Shown: positions 1-12,025, counted from the first letter of the stretch. The stretch is DNA of 64,000 nt from Epiperipatus broadwayi (GCA_028023455.1 JAQFVV010006273.1:5696889-5760888); one strand, 5' to 3'. Translations and numbers: made by a program. Notes: generated by a model not told the origin, from the sequence alone.

Positions 1-296
1 ATCATACAGAAAATTATTTTTCGTAAATTCATCGGCAATTATAAAAATTAAAGCTATGAGAGTAATACAAGGTATAGGTGTACGCCAAGCCTTCAGCTTG
101 TCAAAAACATCGGAGACCCCCCTGCCAACTCCAGCGCTACATGCTGTTTTTATAATTGAGCATAATATAGGGTGGTTTTATAAATTATAATATAGTTTTC
201 TCTAAATTATTTTGACGCATGCATGTACATTTTTTTTTTTTTTTTACTATTTGCCTGACCTGCGTCAGATTTTTTTAGTTTTTGAATAGTTTTTAT
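1..296. other. AT-rich non-coding stretch, nothing recognised
   Basis: No coding signal or RNA gene is visible. It is slightly richer in G and C around 60-150 and has a poly-T run near 230-245. It leads into the fold-back element that follows. Confidence 0.5.
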
Positions 297-302
297 CACG
301 TG

Positions 303-508
303 ACGTGGATAATTCAAACGATGACATGTTATCCTGAAGGCATATCAGTCTAATCTTGCGATTTTTAATGTACCATGTTCACGTGATCTGCGGACACATT
401 TTAGTGATTACATGTGTCCACAGATCACTTGGAGACATTATCTTAAAAATCGCAACATCAGACTGATATGCCTTCAGGGTAATACGTCATCGGTTGAATT
501 ATCCGTAA
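303..508. repeat. Fold-back (hairpin) MITE-like element
   Basis: The two halves are inverted copies. GGATAATTCAA near 307 pairs with TTGAATTATCC ending near 504; GAAGGCATATCAGTCT pairs with AGACTGATATGCCTTC; GTGATCTGCGGACACA pairs with TGTGTCCACAGATCAC at the centre. Each arm is about 95 bp, interrupted by small mismatches. It has no coding capacity, so it is best read as a non-autonomous fold-back DNA element. Its right end abuts the start of the 720 bp direct repeat. No target duplication is certain. Confidence 0.75.
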
Positions 509-1237
509 CTACCGTTTTTTCTTATTTTTTTTCTTTATATCTCCATTCAGATCACAATGAAATGATAACATCTTTTTACTCTTGATTAATTTCATTATCA
601 GAATCGAAGTTTTTTCTGTTTTAATTAAAAGATTGTTTCATATAACTTGAACATTCCTCTCTCCACGCATTATCGCAAGTCTAATTAAACTCTTTTGTCC
701 TATTAAAATTATTTTAGCATGGACAGGAAGTCACAATGCCTTTAGAATTTTCTTAAATTTAAGACAATGACTTGCTCAAATGCAACTGAAGAGAAAATGA
801 CCATTAAAACCTCGATGTTGAAATTATTCTTAAATATTTTTAATCAACATTAATATTTAAAATTTTCCTTTTTACATTTTCGTAAACCTTCAAAAAAATA
901 TAAATAGAGAATAACAATTTGTTAAATAAACGCTGTTTCTTCATCAAACAAAAATATTTAAAATTATAAATACACTTTGGAATTATCTTTTTCTTTTTTA
1001 AAAAAAATAAAAAACACAAAAATCAAAATTGCAAATACATATCTCTCAGCCTTTAAACATTGGCTTTAAACATGTGTGTGTGTGAGTATATGCTATACCC
1101 ACAGTTCTCGCTCTTAATTTATAACATATTTTAATTATATAAATAGTATACCCACCCCCCATTTAATGGCTTTTTACGTATTTTCGACCATTAATTTAGC
1201 TGACCTTATCTTGTGCTTGGCCACATCAAATGTGCCT
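509..1237. repeat. Direct repeat, copy A (~720 bp)
   Basis: This stretch is repeated in the same orientation at 6138-6862 with only scattered differences, mostly point changes and single-base indels. It starts at GTTTTTTCTTATTTTTT and ends just after TTGGCCACATCAAA. The pair flanks a gag-only retroelement relic, which suggests LTRs. However, the ends do not show a clean TG...CA, and the visible primer binding site at 4537-4554 is 1.6 kb away from copy B. A dispersed repeat or a duplication is therefore equally possible. Confidence 0.8.
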
Positions 1238-1289
1238 GGCACAGTACCCCTCTCTGACATGAGACAATTAAATGGAGTTTATCATTTTA

Positions 1290-1860
1290 ATGTTTTTATT
1301 ATTAATTGCATTTTACAAAAACTTAAAATTTTTTAACATATATCTTTGGTGAACAGTAGGCATGATGTCCAGAACCCAGAGGTATGGAACCCCCTCTCCC
1401 AAGCATTTATGCGCAAAAGCCAACTCTGCATTGATCTCCCCAGTCCAGAAACACCAAGAACACAGGATCACAGCATAAAGATCTGTCATATCTAGAGCTC
1501 TGTGACAGCCAAGCAATGTAAAATGTGTGAGTCCAATGACTACATCTTAAAGAACTCGTCTCAGAAGAATTTTCATCTCTGCCATTCACTGCACTCATGC
1601 TCATTCCTTATTGAGGTTTACAGAGTCTTTTGCAGTGAAATAAAACCCAGAGAAATTTTCATCTCTGCCTACTCTGCCACAACATCACAGAACTTCCAGA
1701 CCACGCCAAGACCTCCAACCATTCTTCTGCACTCCTACCATCTCTAACCCCAAAACACAGAAAGCATACTGACCTACACACACAACATTCAGAAACCAAA
1801 GTCCATGCATCTGACCCTCAAACAACATGACCATTTATTATAAAAGCCTACCTGCTGTTT
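1290..1860 (-). other. GC-richer unidentified stretch, possible transcript 3' end
   Basis: This segment is clearly less AT-rich than its surroundings. On the minus strand it ends with an AATAAA-like signal near 1300 followed by A-rich sequence, as in a polyadenylated RNA end. It lies downstream of the degraded gag, so it may be the 3' part of that element or an inserted retrocopy. The short open frames across it (about 65-80 codons) match nothing I recognise. Confidence 0.3.
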
Positions 1861-1879
1861 TTACTACACCCAGGCTGAG

Positions 1880-3357
1880 GCGAAAGTGATCTAGCCTGCT
1901 TTCCTTTATATACTAATTCATCGATTTTCTTTTCGACAGTATCATTGTCTGTCATTCGCTTAGATTTCTGGAATACTTATCATTATACCAAGGTTTGTAT
2001 TCAGCTGCATATTTGTTTCTCACCCAGCCCATGGCATTGAGGCCAATGTTTTCATGGGTTCTATCTGGTGGATGGCCCTGTTGGCTCATATCCACTGCAC
2101 TCAGTAGTTCAGCCACTGACTATATCGGATTTGTATTGGCAGTGAGAAGCATTTGCTCAATTCTAAAGGGTAGGTTGTGGCATATTATCCTTATGATCTG
2201 GCCTTCCGATGTGCGGCATGCACTGAGCTTCCTTAGCTTAGCCACTTGTCTTTGGAAAAAGTTTAGATAGCTCTCCCCCCATTAGCCCTATACTTCTCTT
2301 GCATAATCTGGTATAAGATGGTCTCCTGGCACTCTTCGCTCCAGAAATTTCTTACTAGCGCTTCTTTATAACCCTCAAAGGTTGGTGGTTGGTAGAACAA
2401 AGATTCCCACCATGACTGAGCGTCATCCTGTAGGTGGTTACTTGCAATGGTTAGCTTATCTTTCTCTACCATTCTGTTAACACTGAAATACTTTTCCAAG
2501 CTATTTATATGCTCCAATGGAGCTTCTCCAGCTAGCCCCTCAAAAATTCTAATCTTTAAAAACTGGTTGATGTTATATTGATATAACTGACATCCCTCTA
2601 TTATCTTAGCCTCTCCAAATTCTTGCTGCATAGGTCTTACTTTTCCATCCCCACTATGTGGTTCCTGATTTACTTTTGCTAGCTCACTACTATCCTCATA
2701 CCCTTCAACTATTTTCATCCGTGTTATATTATCCCCTGTCATTATTTTCTTTCTAACTATATTTATATCCTCCATCCTTTGTTCCATTATCATTTTCTGA
2801 TCTTTTATCATATTGATATCTTGTTTTTCTATCAACTGTTTTTCGATTTGAGCCACTGTCTGGCACAGATTCTCTATTCACTCATCATTCTCAGTTACGC
2901 ACATTTCTAGCTTCACTATTTCATTACTATAAACTTTCACTGTTTCTTCAACCCTTTCATCTATTTCTTGTATTCTCTTGCAATCTGCTTCCATTACTTG
3001 CTGTCTTGTTTGGATTTCATCCAACCTATCACTATTAATCTGATAGAGGCCCCTACATTTTTCTTCTACACCTTGAAACTTTGTTTCAATCCTTAAGGAT
3101 ATTTCTTCCTTAAAGCCATCAAACTTTTTAGCTATCTCCTTTGACATCTGACTGATTTCTAGCCTTATAGTATTTACAAACTTCTCCATCATTTTCATTA
3201 AGTTTTCATTTTCCCCCATGGGTTTTCCTTCATTTTGAGGCTGGCTTTCTTCTGCCATTTCCCCAATTATTTTGTCATGCTTTTCACTCATATCTATCTT
3301 TTTTTGCATTTGCTTTCTGGACTGTGATCTTGTCCACATATATAGTATTATTTTCAA
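1880..3357 (-). pseudogene. Decayed Ty3/gypsy-type Gag (element 1)
   Basis: Reading leftward, an N-terminal part rich in Lys, Glu and Met (3357-2878) looks like a coiled coil. A capsid-like part follows (2856-2263) with motifs such as EHINSLEKYFSVNR and DDAQSWWESLF, typical of retrotransposon gag. At the G run near 2275 (CCCCCC on the plus strand) the frame shifts. The match then continues in another frame from about 2270 to 1995 (QVAKLRKL, then EQMLLTANT and SVAELLSAVDM), interrupted by a stop in NPI*SVAELL. The same order of motifs occurs in the Gag of the second element at 24447-25190, so the two are paralogues. No pol is visible after it, so this copy is gag-only or internally deleted. 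It cannot make a full protein as it stands. Confidence 0.75.
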
Positions 3358-3930
3358 TTGATTATAAATTTGCTTTGTTATACGGCTTTAACTATATTTT
3401 ATTTGATTAACTCTTAAGACTATGGTTTAATGCTACTTTGATTAACTTAATTCTCTTTATTTATTTATTTTCATAAAATAATTCAGTGCATGCCGTACCG
3501 AGCTTCCATTATCTCTACCGTCATTTATTTTTCCCTTACATGTTATATTTCTCTCATTTATTAACTATAAATCACAAAATTATTCCAAGATTGCCCTTCA
3601 AACACCATTAAAAACATATACACCAAGCTAACATTAAATTGTGCACATATTGGAATTGTTTTCAAAATGAAACGAAAAGAAATTGATCGCGAATAGTCTT
3701 ACGATTCTGAACTGTTTCGTGCCATCAAAACCTAAATTCCCTATCATGCAACTTCACAATTCTACTTTATTCAATAAAGATTTACTTTCCCTTTTTACAA
3801 AAAAATCTTTATTTTCGCAGTCCGCTGCTTGATTTTATACAGTACATAGTTTACACTAGTATACTATCATTTATTTTTACTATAACCACTTATATATAGC
3901 TAAAACAATTTAATTCAATATTACTGTAAT

Positions 3931-4360
3931 GATGAAAGGTCACTTCAAAAACAAAATACAGTTTTTAAAGTTATTATTTATTAAGATTCACCGCCTGTTT
4001 TTATAGAATTTAAATCAATAGTATTGTGGCGATGAAGGTCGCTTCAAAAACAAAATAAAGCTTAAAATTCTTATATATTAAGATTTGATTATGCCTATAT
4101 ACTACTGTTTATTTTTATTAATTGCACAGTTTATACTTTTATACTGCCTTTTATTTTTATTAAATACGTATATACGACAAAATAAACTTAATCAGTATTA
4201 TCGTAGTGACAAACGTCACTTCAAAAAAAAAAAAACAAAATTTAGAATTCTTATTTATAAAGTTTTTCAATCGTAAACTTTGTTAAATATATACTCATGG
4301 TAATATAATCTAAATGAGTACTATTGTAGTGACAATCGTCACTTCAAAAACAAAACAAAG
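3931..4360. repeat. Four imperfect spaced repeats in the gag leader
   Basis: A core resembling GTGACNNNCGTCACTTCAAAA followed by A-rich sequence occurs at about 3931, 4031, 4206 and 4329. Each is followed by a diverged TTTAGAATTCTTATTTATTAAG-like tail, and the spacing is 100 to 175 bp. They lie between the gag start and the primer binding site, in what would be the untranslated leader. The core contains a small GTGAC...GTCAC palindrome, but its role is unknown. Confidence 0.6.
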
Positions 4361-4536
4361 TTTAGAATTTTATTTATTAAGTTTCTCAATCGTTAACTTC
4401 TTTTCTCTTTTTTTTTAAAATCTTGTCTCTAACAAAAAATTCATTCCCAATATTTTTGAGATTTTTCAAGATTCTCCCTTTTCTTTAGTTATGTTTAGTG
4501 GCCATGTCTTTCCTATACTGGCCACATTAAGTAAGG

Positions 4537-4554
4537 CTTACACGTTAGGTGCCA
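4537..4554 (-). promoter_or_regulatory. Probable tRNA-Lys-type primer binding site of element 1
   Basis: On the minus strand the sequence reads TGGCACCTAACGTGTAAG. This resembles the tRNA-Lys1,2 site TGGCGCCCAACGTGG used by many retroelements, with a few transitions. It lies upstream of the gag relic in the right orientation. An LTR should start directly beyond it, near 4555, but no second copy of that flank is seen in the window. Confidence 0.5.
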
Positions 4555-6137
4555 AAAATTTCATTTCTATACTGGTTAATTTTTAATCCGTTGATATGAG
4601 CAAGCGCATAAACCGAATATGAGGGAAAATAGGGTGACATGCCGAAGTAAGAAGAGATTCAAAATTCTACCGTAACAGTGTTACGGACACAGAAGATACT
4701 TATGGAAAGGTTGACTCTTACATACCTTTGGGGGATGACTCTAAATCAACCCCTCATGCCACTCCCAGAAGGAAATTTAACTCTCCTCCTGAAAGGATAT
4801 GCAAGTTCAAATGATATTAGGGCATGTGTGCTGATAAATAATTATTCATAAAAAAATAATAAATAAGTATCCTCATGCTAAATAGAGATTTAAAACCTGG
4901 TAAGATGATTTCCCATTTGCTAGCTCAGTGTACTCTTTCTCAGTTAAAGAATGGGGATCAGAAAACTCGCATAATTAACTAATATGGGATTAGAGAAAGT
5001 AAATGACAAAGAGAATAAAGAAAAATTATGGCAGTAGTCACTTTAGATTTATAATATAAATATTTTATTAACCCATTACCCATACCATTTATAATATGAA
5101 TACATTCCCAGATCGATTAGATATACGAAACAAATGTTACACTACATAAATCCTATTAATACAACAAAATCATAAAGAAATACTTCATAAAGCAATAATT
5201 AAATTAAATAAAAAAAAATTTCTTTCTTAATAAGAAAATAAATCAAATAATTATACATGAGAGGTAGTGATCTGTGGATTATAAATAAATTCACACACAT
5301 GCATTACGCAAATAAGGAAAAATTAACAAGTTATATCCAGGTGTGTTTATGTACGTATGTACATGAGATATATATTTATGAAATAGGTATTAAATTTAAA
5401 ATAAAATAAACACAAAAAAATAGTGTACCCGATAAAGTCTATGAACTTCATTCTTGTATGGGTTTTGAGTGGGATATACGTTCATCTACTGCAGCAAGGG
5501 TTGGACTTAACTGCATAATAGGTTCATAGAATTGATCATCAGCACCTTGGTTCTTGAATCTCGGGGTTTACATTCTGTTGGGACGGTAGGAGCGGAGCTG
5601 GACGGACACGCTGAAGTCGGCTTCTATTCCATGATCATTTTATCTGCAAGCGAATGCTTGATTTGCATCTTTAAGTTGGAGAATGGACATTCAACAGGAT
5701 ATTAAATGATATCAATTGTCCTTTATTGGTTTAAGGATCCTAGGTTAACTGCAGGCTTCGATGGCGTGTTGAAGTTATGCTTCCATCAGAATCAACTGAC
5801 TGGTTAACTGCTAGGTTATTTCAATGATGGCAAGGTATTAGAATCATCATGATCAAAACAGTTGCTTGACTTCGCGTTTTTCAGAATAGCATTAGCTTCC
5901 CAATAAGATTTGCAAATGTGAACTGCTCTCTTTGACAAGAAAAAGTTAGACTGCCTTCTTTGAAAAGCAAAAGTCAACTTCCTTCTTTGAAAATCAAAAG
6001 TCAACTCCCCTCGCAATTTCAGAACAGATATCCCACTTCCTTACAATCTCAATTCAGGTATACCTTCCCTGACACAAAAATTAATCAAATCTCATTGAAT
6101 TGGTTTTACTAATTGTTTTAAGAATTTTATTTCCAAT
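4555..6137. other. Possible degenerate LTR or flank; no gene seen
   Basis: If the PBS call is right, the 5' LTR of the minus-strand element begins at about 4555. No matching 3' copy is present, so the length cannot be set. A more GC-rich patch at about 5540-5640 and short tandem units at 5930-6010 (AAAAGTCAACTTCCTTCTTTG-like, about 30 bp) are the only structure. No open frame of interest was seen. Confidence 0.3.
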
Positions 6138-6862
6138 TAGTTTTTTCTTATTTTTTTTTTTATATCTCCATTCAGATCACAATGAAATGATAACATCTTT
6201 TTACTCTTGATTAATTTCATTATCAGAATCGAAGTTTTTCTGTTTTAACTAAAAGATTGTTTCATATAACTTGAACATTCCTCTCTCCACGCATTATTGC
6301 AAGTCTAATTAAACTCTTTTGTCCTGTTAAAATTATTTTAGCATGAACAGGAAGTCACAATGCCTTTAGGCTTTTCTTAAATTTAAGACAATTACTTGCT
6401 CAAATGCAACTGAAGAGAAAATGACCATTAAAACCTCGATTTTGAAATTATTCTTAAATATTTTTAATCAACATTAATATTTAAAATTTTCCTTTTTACA
6501 TTTTTGTAAACCCTCAAAAAAATATAAATAGAGAATAACAATTTGTTAAATAAACACTGTTTCTTCATCAAACAAAAATATTTAAAATTATAAATACACT
6601 TGGAATTATCTTTTTCTTTTTTAAAAAAAATAAAAAACACAAAAATCAAAATTGCAAATACATATCTCTAAGCCTTTAAACATTGGCTTTAAACATGTGT
6701 GTGTGTGAGTTTATGCTATAGCCACAGTTCTCTCTCTTAATTAATAACAAATTTTAATTATAGAAATAGTATACCCACCTCCATTTAATGGCTTTTTACA
6801 TATTTTCGACCATTAATTTAGATGACCTTATCTTGTGCTTGGCCACATCAAACATGCCTGGA
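6138..6862. repeat. Direct repeat, copy B (~720 bp)
   Basis: This is the second copy of 509-1237 in the same orientation. It keeps the same landmarks, including ACATCTTTTTACTCTTG, GAACATTCCTCTCTCC and a short GTGTGTGTGAG tract. It differs by a few per cent by eye. The flanks beyond both ends are unrelated to those of copy A. Confidence 0.8.
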
Positions 6863-9715
6863 CAATATATTTGTAAAAATATTATGAACTGTTAAAATTA
6901 TCAAGTGTTAATTGTTAAATGTTTTTAAAAAAAATATTAACTTAATTTAAACATTCTAAATATGTGACTATTAGTTATACCACACACATTAATTTATAAC
7001 ACAATCTTTCCAGTGGTATTAACCTTCTCTCTTGTTGAGATATTTCTGACCTAACTAGTGACACTACTATCAATGGAATTGAACTTTTATTCTTTATATT
7101 TGTGATTCTGAATTTAAGTTAACACTATAACCAAATAGGATATTCTATAATAGATTCTATTTCCATGCTAATACCCTTATCAGACTAGCCATACTTAAAA
7201 AAGTAAGAAAAATAATATTACTGAAACATTGTATTATTACTAGTAGTTGAAAATATTTGAAATGATTAAACAATGTTTGAATTAAAATTAGATCATGGAA
7301 ACGGTCCAACATGTATTGCAAGGAAAATAGCATCGTCATAACTATTCAAAAACTATCTCAATGTATAAGTTAAATATAACATCTTTAAATAACTCATTTT
7401 AAGATAAAGTTCTATATTAACAATTTGTTTTTGAAGAAATAATAAAAGAAAAGTGACAACTGTCAAATTTGTTATTTGGTTTTTATCTTTTTTTTTTTTT
7501 TAGCTTAAAACATTTTGATAGCTATTAGTCAATTAATATTAAAGGAATATATTTATTAAAATTTGGATATCTTAAATAAAAATTATAATTCTATATGAAT
7601 CATAAAAAAATATTTCTGAAGTTATAACTAAGCATGATTTGAACCTAATGTTGTGGGAAGCTGTTGTATTAACTATAATGCAATGAAAACATTATACATC
7701 TCAATATATATATCTTTTGATCGATTATCCATGGTAAGAATGGCATATAAAATGTAAATTATAATTCCGAAATTTTAAATTTATAATTAAGATAATATTA
7801 GATCTATAATCTTGGATATTATAGCAATAAATGATTTAATACGTATAATTTTAAAAAGTTAATTCTATAGAAATTAATAATTGTTATTATTTTTAATCAG
7901 TTATATTAATATAAATTTTAATATTTTAGCTGTATAATTTAAAAGAGTTGGTAAATCTAAATAAACATCGTTGCATACAAGTCTGATTTTGAATTATTTA
8001 ATGCAGTGTTTTTTCAAAAGTTAAAAATAGAATTGTATCCAACGAAAGAAAGAACAATTATTTTCCATAAGACAATTGTTTTAATTTCAAAATTATCTTA
8101 ACAATAAAGTAGATATATTTATTATAAAGTGTATATGTTAAATTAATTAATTATATTACAGATTCAAAACACAATCTGAAATAAAGCTTGGTTTGTAAGT
8201 TTTGCTTTAAAAATTAATTTCATTTATTAGACATTTTTATATTTCGATATTATTTCAAACAGAAATACCAGAAATATTTTGTTAAAAAAAAAAAAAAAAA
8301 TTTGGGCAAAATGATGAAAAAGTCAACCAATCAGATTCCAGTAAATGACTCTCTAATGTTACATTTTCCCGGTTTTCTTTCCAAAGAGAAAACTATTAGA
8401 GGATTTTTTTTTTTAAATTATAAAAGTCAGATAGTGGTGTTAAGTTTTTTTTTTTTTTGTTATAAAAGTTAAAATATTGAATTCTTAATTAATTAATTTT
8501 TTTAAAAGGTTGTATTTACAAAGCTATCTAAAGAGATGAAATATTTTTAAAAAGTTCTTAATACTATGGAGTGAGTAAACCAGTTTCATCATTGTGGTCT
8601 AATTTCCAGTCTTGATAATCTATCAGTTTAAGAAAGAAAATGAAAGTTGATATTCTTACCAGAACAACCAAGAGAAAGGAAAAACAATGCTATAGTTTAA
8701 AAGGAAAGACTAACTGCTTTAATGTGAGGAGACATTCGTTTTATCTATGGAAAGGTAGGTGCCTTAGTCATGAATTTCAAAAGAGAAAGCAATCTAAAAT
8801 CTTCAAGAAAAAAAAATTACCCTAATAAGCTACTTAATCAAATGTTAAAAATAATTCAGGAGTTAATAATGACAAGTTGAGGAAACAAATATTCGTTTGA
8901 CTAATATTTAAGCAATAAAGATTAAGCTTCCATAAAAATAAAAAACAATAAAGAAATTGTAATTAAGATTTCTTGTAGTCAAAAAACAGTTAAACTTTTA
9001 TAAACTTGAAAGAATAGGAAAAGTCTGTTAATTAATAGTTAGAAAATGAATATATTTGGAACCCAAAGATTAGACAAACTTATTTAAAATATGATTACAA
9101 ACCTTCCATGTATAGTAAATAAACAGAGAAGGAGAAATGTTGAAAAAAAGCCTAAATCTTAATGAAACTTGTTAAAGTATACATTGAAAAGAAAAGATAT
9201 AATAATAATTATAATGTGAAAATTTACTAAGGAGAAGTAGAAAACATTTGCTCATGGTAATTTCATGGAGAGCAGATTATGTGCATAGAACAAGAAACTA
9301 ACCAAGTTAAGATTTGTTCAGTTAATTGTACTTGTCTACTTAATGTTTTGTTTATATTTTCATGTATAGAGCAAACTGAAGAGAAGAAAGTCAGTCAGCA
9401 TGCTAGGAACAAATATCTACATACAGGATAGCCACAGTAATGCTAAATAAAATTAAAAAATGGTAAAACTGATTTTTAGTGAGCACAACTATTTTGCCCT
9501 CTATTTTTAAAAAATTGAACTATATTTTTTTTGTACTATATAATTGTAAAGTATATCTAACTATAAATGTATTTTTTACATGAGGGTTAATAAAAAAAGC
9601 TTACATTTTTATGCATAGTTTTGAGCTATGCACATGAGGAAATTCCTAAAAATGGTGGTATCTTTATGCATACCCCTAAATGCAAATTCCTGCAGGTAGA
9701 ATAAAAACAAAGCTC
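6863..9715. other. AT-rich stretch, nothing recognised
   Basis: Long runs of A and T with only chance open frames, the longest about 61 codons at 8640-8825 and Lys/Arg-rich. No FMO-like exon, RNA gene or transposon end could be identified. It is probably intronic or intergenic sequence upstream of the FMO exon. Confidence 0.5.
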
Positions 9716-10183
9716 TGCTGATACCAATTGGTATTTTAGCTTATGCTTTGCTCTCATCCTCATATTTACCACATTAGTAGTGAGGATAAGTTCATTGTCA
9801 GGGTCAACAAAGTTGTCTTGGTGAATGACAATAGAGTAAAGTTATATACCATTATCTAGACCAGTTATATTGCTATATGCACACCAGTCATCAGTGATTA
9901 TATATGTACCAGGTAAATGTGTCGATGTATGAGCAGTTCCAAAGTGGCATCTAATTTATCTTCAATTTCTGTTAAAAAACACTTTCTTGACCCTCTCTCT
10001 ATCTCACTGAACACCCAATGGCTTTCTCTCATTGCCCCTCTATGGTGTTTTCAGTGAAAGAAATACAACTCACCGATCTCCACTATCCGTGGTTCACCAT
10101 TGTCATTAAATCTGCCAACAAGTGCTGGATTTCTGTCTAAATGTATAGCACCTTCTTCCCAGCAAAAATGACACCAGTCTATG
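9716..10183 (-). pseudogene. Merlin/IS1595-like transposase relic
   Basis: Read leftward from 10183, the minus strand gives the middle and end of an ISXO2/IS1595-type DDE transposase, the fold used by animal Merlin elements. Landmarks in order are DWCHFCWEEGAIHLDRNP, VEIGELYF, HRGAMRESHWVFSEIERGS, IITDDWCAYSNI, HQDNFVDP and NMRMRAKHKLK. The family normally has VEIDE at the first catalytic Asp; here it is Gly. The second Asp (TDDW) is kept. The third acidic position, normally in an NTVENMW-like motif, reads NVVNM. There is an in-frame stop after YFFH and at least one frameshift near 9900. The N-terminal region and the terminal repeats were not found. It is dead and lies upstream of the FMO exon on the opposite strand. 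Confidence 0.72.
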
Positions 10184-10726
10184 ATCACTCATTTGTTAAA
10201 ATCAGTCTCGCAAACAATAAAGTGCATTGTCAGAGATAGAATGAAGAGATGAAATGATTGTCATAACATAACAAAGAATACTAACCGTATTATTTTTTTG
10301 ACATATTAAAAATATTGTATTTATTTATATTTCTTTTATCACATCAGTAAAAACTTTGTAATATGATTAGAATGTAAATGTAAATAATTGTTTCAATATA
10401 CATATACATTTTAATACTCTCCTTTTATCTTATCTGCTTAAAACTAGGGTGCATTTTCCCTCAGTCATCAGTCTTTAATTGTACCAGATTATAATCTCTT
10501 ATGCATGTCTACATTTGTTTAATCTTTATCAATTATTACTACAAGTATTAAATTTCTTGCACTTTCATGTTTGGAACTATCCATTTTAGATAAATATATT
10601 AATGATCATTATTAATTATTTATATAAACCTTAAATTTAATTAAATATTAATATATTTTACATTTATTAAGCACAAGCACATGGCATTGTTAATCCAGAT
10701 TCATTCACTTTTCTCTTTATATTTAT

Positions 10727-11410
10727 TAAACTGAGAGAGTGCAAACCTCTCAAGCACTTAGTGAATCAGATCACAAATACTGAGACAGAGAATTTAACAA
10801 GAAAAGAGTGGTTCCACTCTCATCTTTACTTGTCTTTCTATATATCCAAGCCAGTACAAAGTACTTAGATCTGAAAGCGTGAATCTTAAATATCTTCACA
10901 CTCAACTCACTGAGTTCTAATTATAAATATATAGCGTGAAATCTTTCGATATACTATGCAGTAGTTTTTAGATGTTATAACTTGCAGCAATATATGTAAA
11001 TAATATTTATTTTTCCAAAGCACAGATGGTATTGAAATTAAACTGGGAGAGTGCAAACTGTTTTACAAAGCACAGGTTTGCACTCTCTCAGTTTAATTTC
11101 AATACCGTCTGCACTTTGTAAAAATAAATATTATTTACATATATTGCTGCAAGTTATGACATCTAAAAACTACTGCATAGTAAATCGAAAGATTTCATGC
11201 TGTATGTTTATAATTAGAACACAGTGAGTTGAGTGTGAAGATATTTAAGATTCACACTTTCAGATCTAAGTACTTTGGACTGGCTTGGATATATAGAAAG
11301 ACAAGTAAAGATGAGAGTGGAACCACTCTTTTCTTGTTAAATTCTCTGTCTCAGTATTTGTGATCTGATTGGCTAAGTGCTTGAGAGGTTTGCACTCTCT
11401 CAGTTTAATT
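10727..11410. repeat. Large palindrome, ~330 bp arms
   Basis: The left arm runs from ATTAAACTGAGAGAGTGCAA near 10727 to about 11060. It is mirrored by the right arm, from GTTTGCACTCTCTCAG near 11070 to CTCTCTCAGTTTAAT near 11410. Internal landmarks pair throughout, for example GAACTCAG-like ends, AGTACTTAGATCTGA and ATATATTGCTGCAAG. The loop is only about 15 bp. Both ends of each arm carry the same GCACTCTCTCAGTTTAATTT motif, so the element looks like two copies of one unit joined head to head. It has no coding capacity and is likely a non-autonomous DNA element about 600 bp before an FMO exon. Confidence 0.85.
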
Positions 11411-12025
11411 TCAATACCATCTGCACTTTGTAAAAATAAATATTATTTATATGATTCAAGTTATTGAAATGAATGAAGATTCTAAAATATTACTAAGATA
11501 TTACAAATGAAAAAAATGTATATAGGATCATTTGATGGTATCAGCTCTGTGAATGTAAAAAATTGAGGGCTTACAGATAACATAGTAATTTAATATATAA
11601 AATTAATGATTAAATCTATATTGAATTATCTAAAGAATATTATGTTACCTGTAATATTTTTAACACTTACATAAATGTTATGTATATTCAGATAACTTCA
11701 AAGACATTTGCACTCTCTCAGTTTAATTTCAATACCATCTGCACTTTGTAAAAATAAATATTATTTATATGATTCAAGTTATTGAAATGAATGAAGATTC
11801 TAAAATATTACTAAGATATTACAAATGAAAAAAATGTATATAGGATCATTTGATGGTATCAGCTCTGTGAATGTAAAAAATTGAGGGCTTATAGATAACA
11901 TAGTAATTTAATATATAAAATTAATGATTAAATCTATATTGAATTATCTAAAGAATATTATGTTACCTGTAATACTTTTAACACTTACATAAATGTTATG
12001 TATATTCAGATAACTTCAAAGACAT
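11390..12025 (+). repeat. 318 bp tandem duplication copying a splice acceptor
   Basis: Copy 1 (11390-11707) and copy 2 (11708-12025) are almost identical; I see only a few substitutions, such as ACAG/ATAG and TATTTT/TACTTT. Each starts with TTGCACTCTCTCAG, the end motif of the adjacent palindrome. Each ends with TATTCAG followed by ATAACTTCAAAGACAT, which is the FMO acceptor plus the first 16 exon bases. The true exon therefore has a duplicated acceptor 318 bp upstream. The breakpoint inside the exon shows the duplication arose after the palindrome was in place. Confidence 0.9.

Noticed and set aside
4085-4276. Small hydrophobic ORF, possible membrane peptide
   Set aside because: AT-rich sequence in a repeat-bearing retroelement leader; composition alone explains it.
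1-12009. Further FMO exons upstream
   Set aside because: No FAD or NADPH site motif or FATGY-like box could be found on the plus strand.
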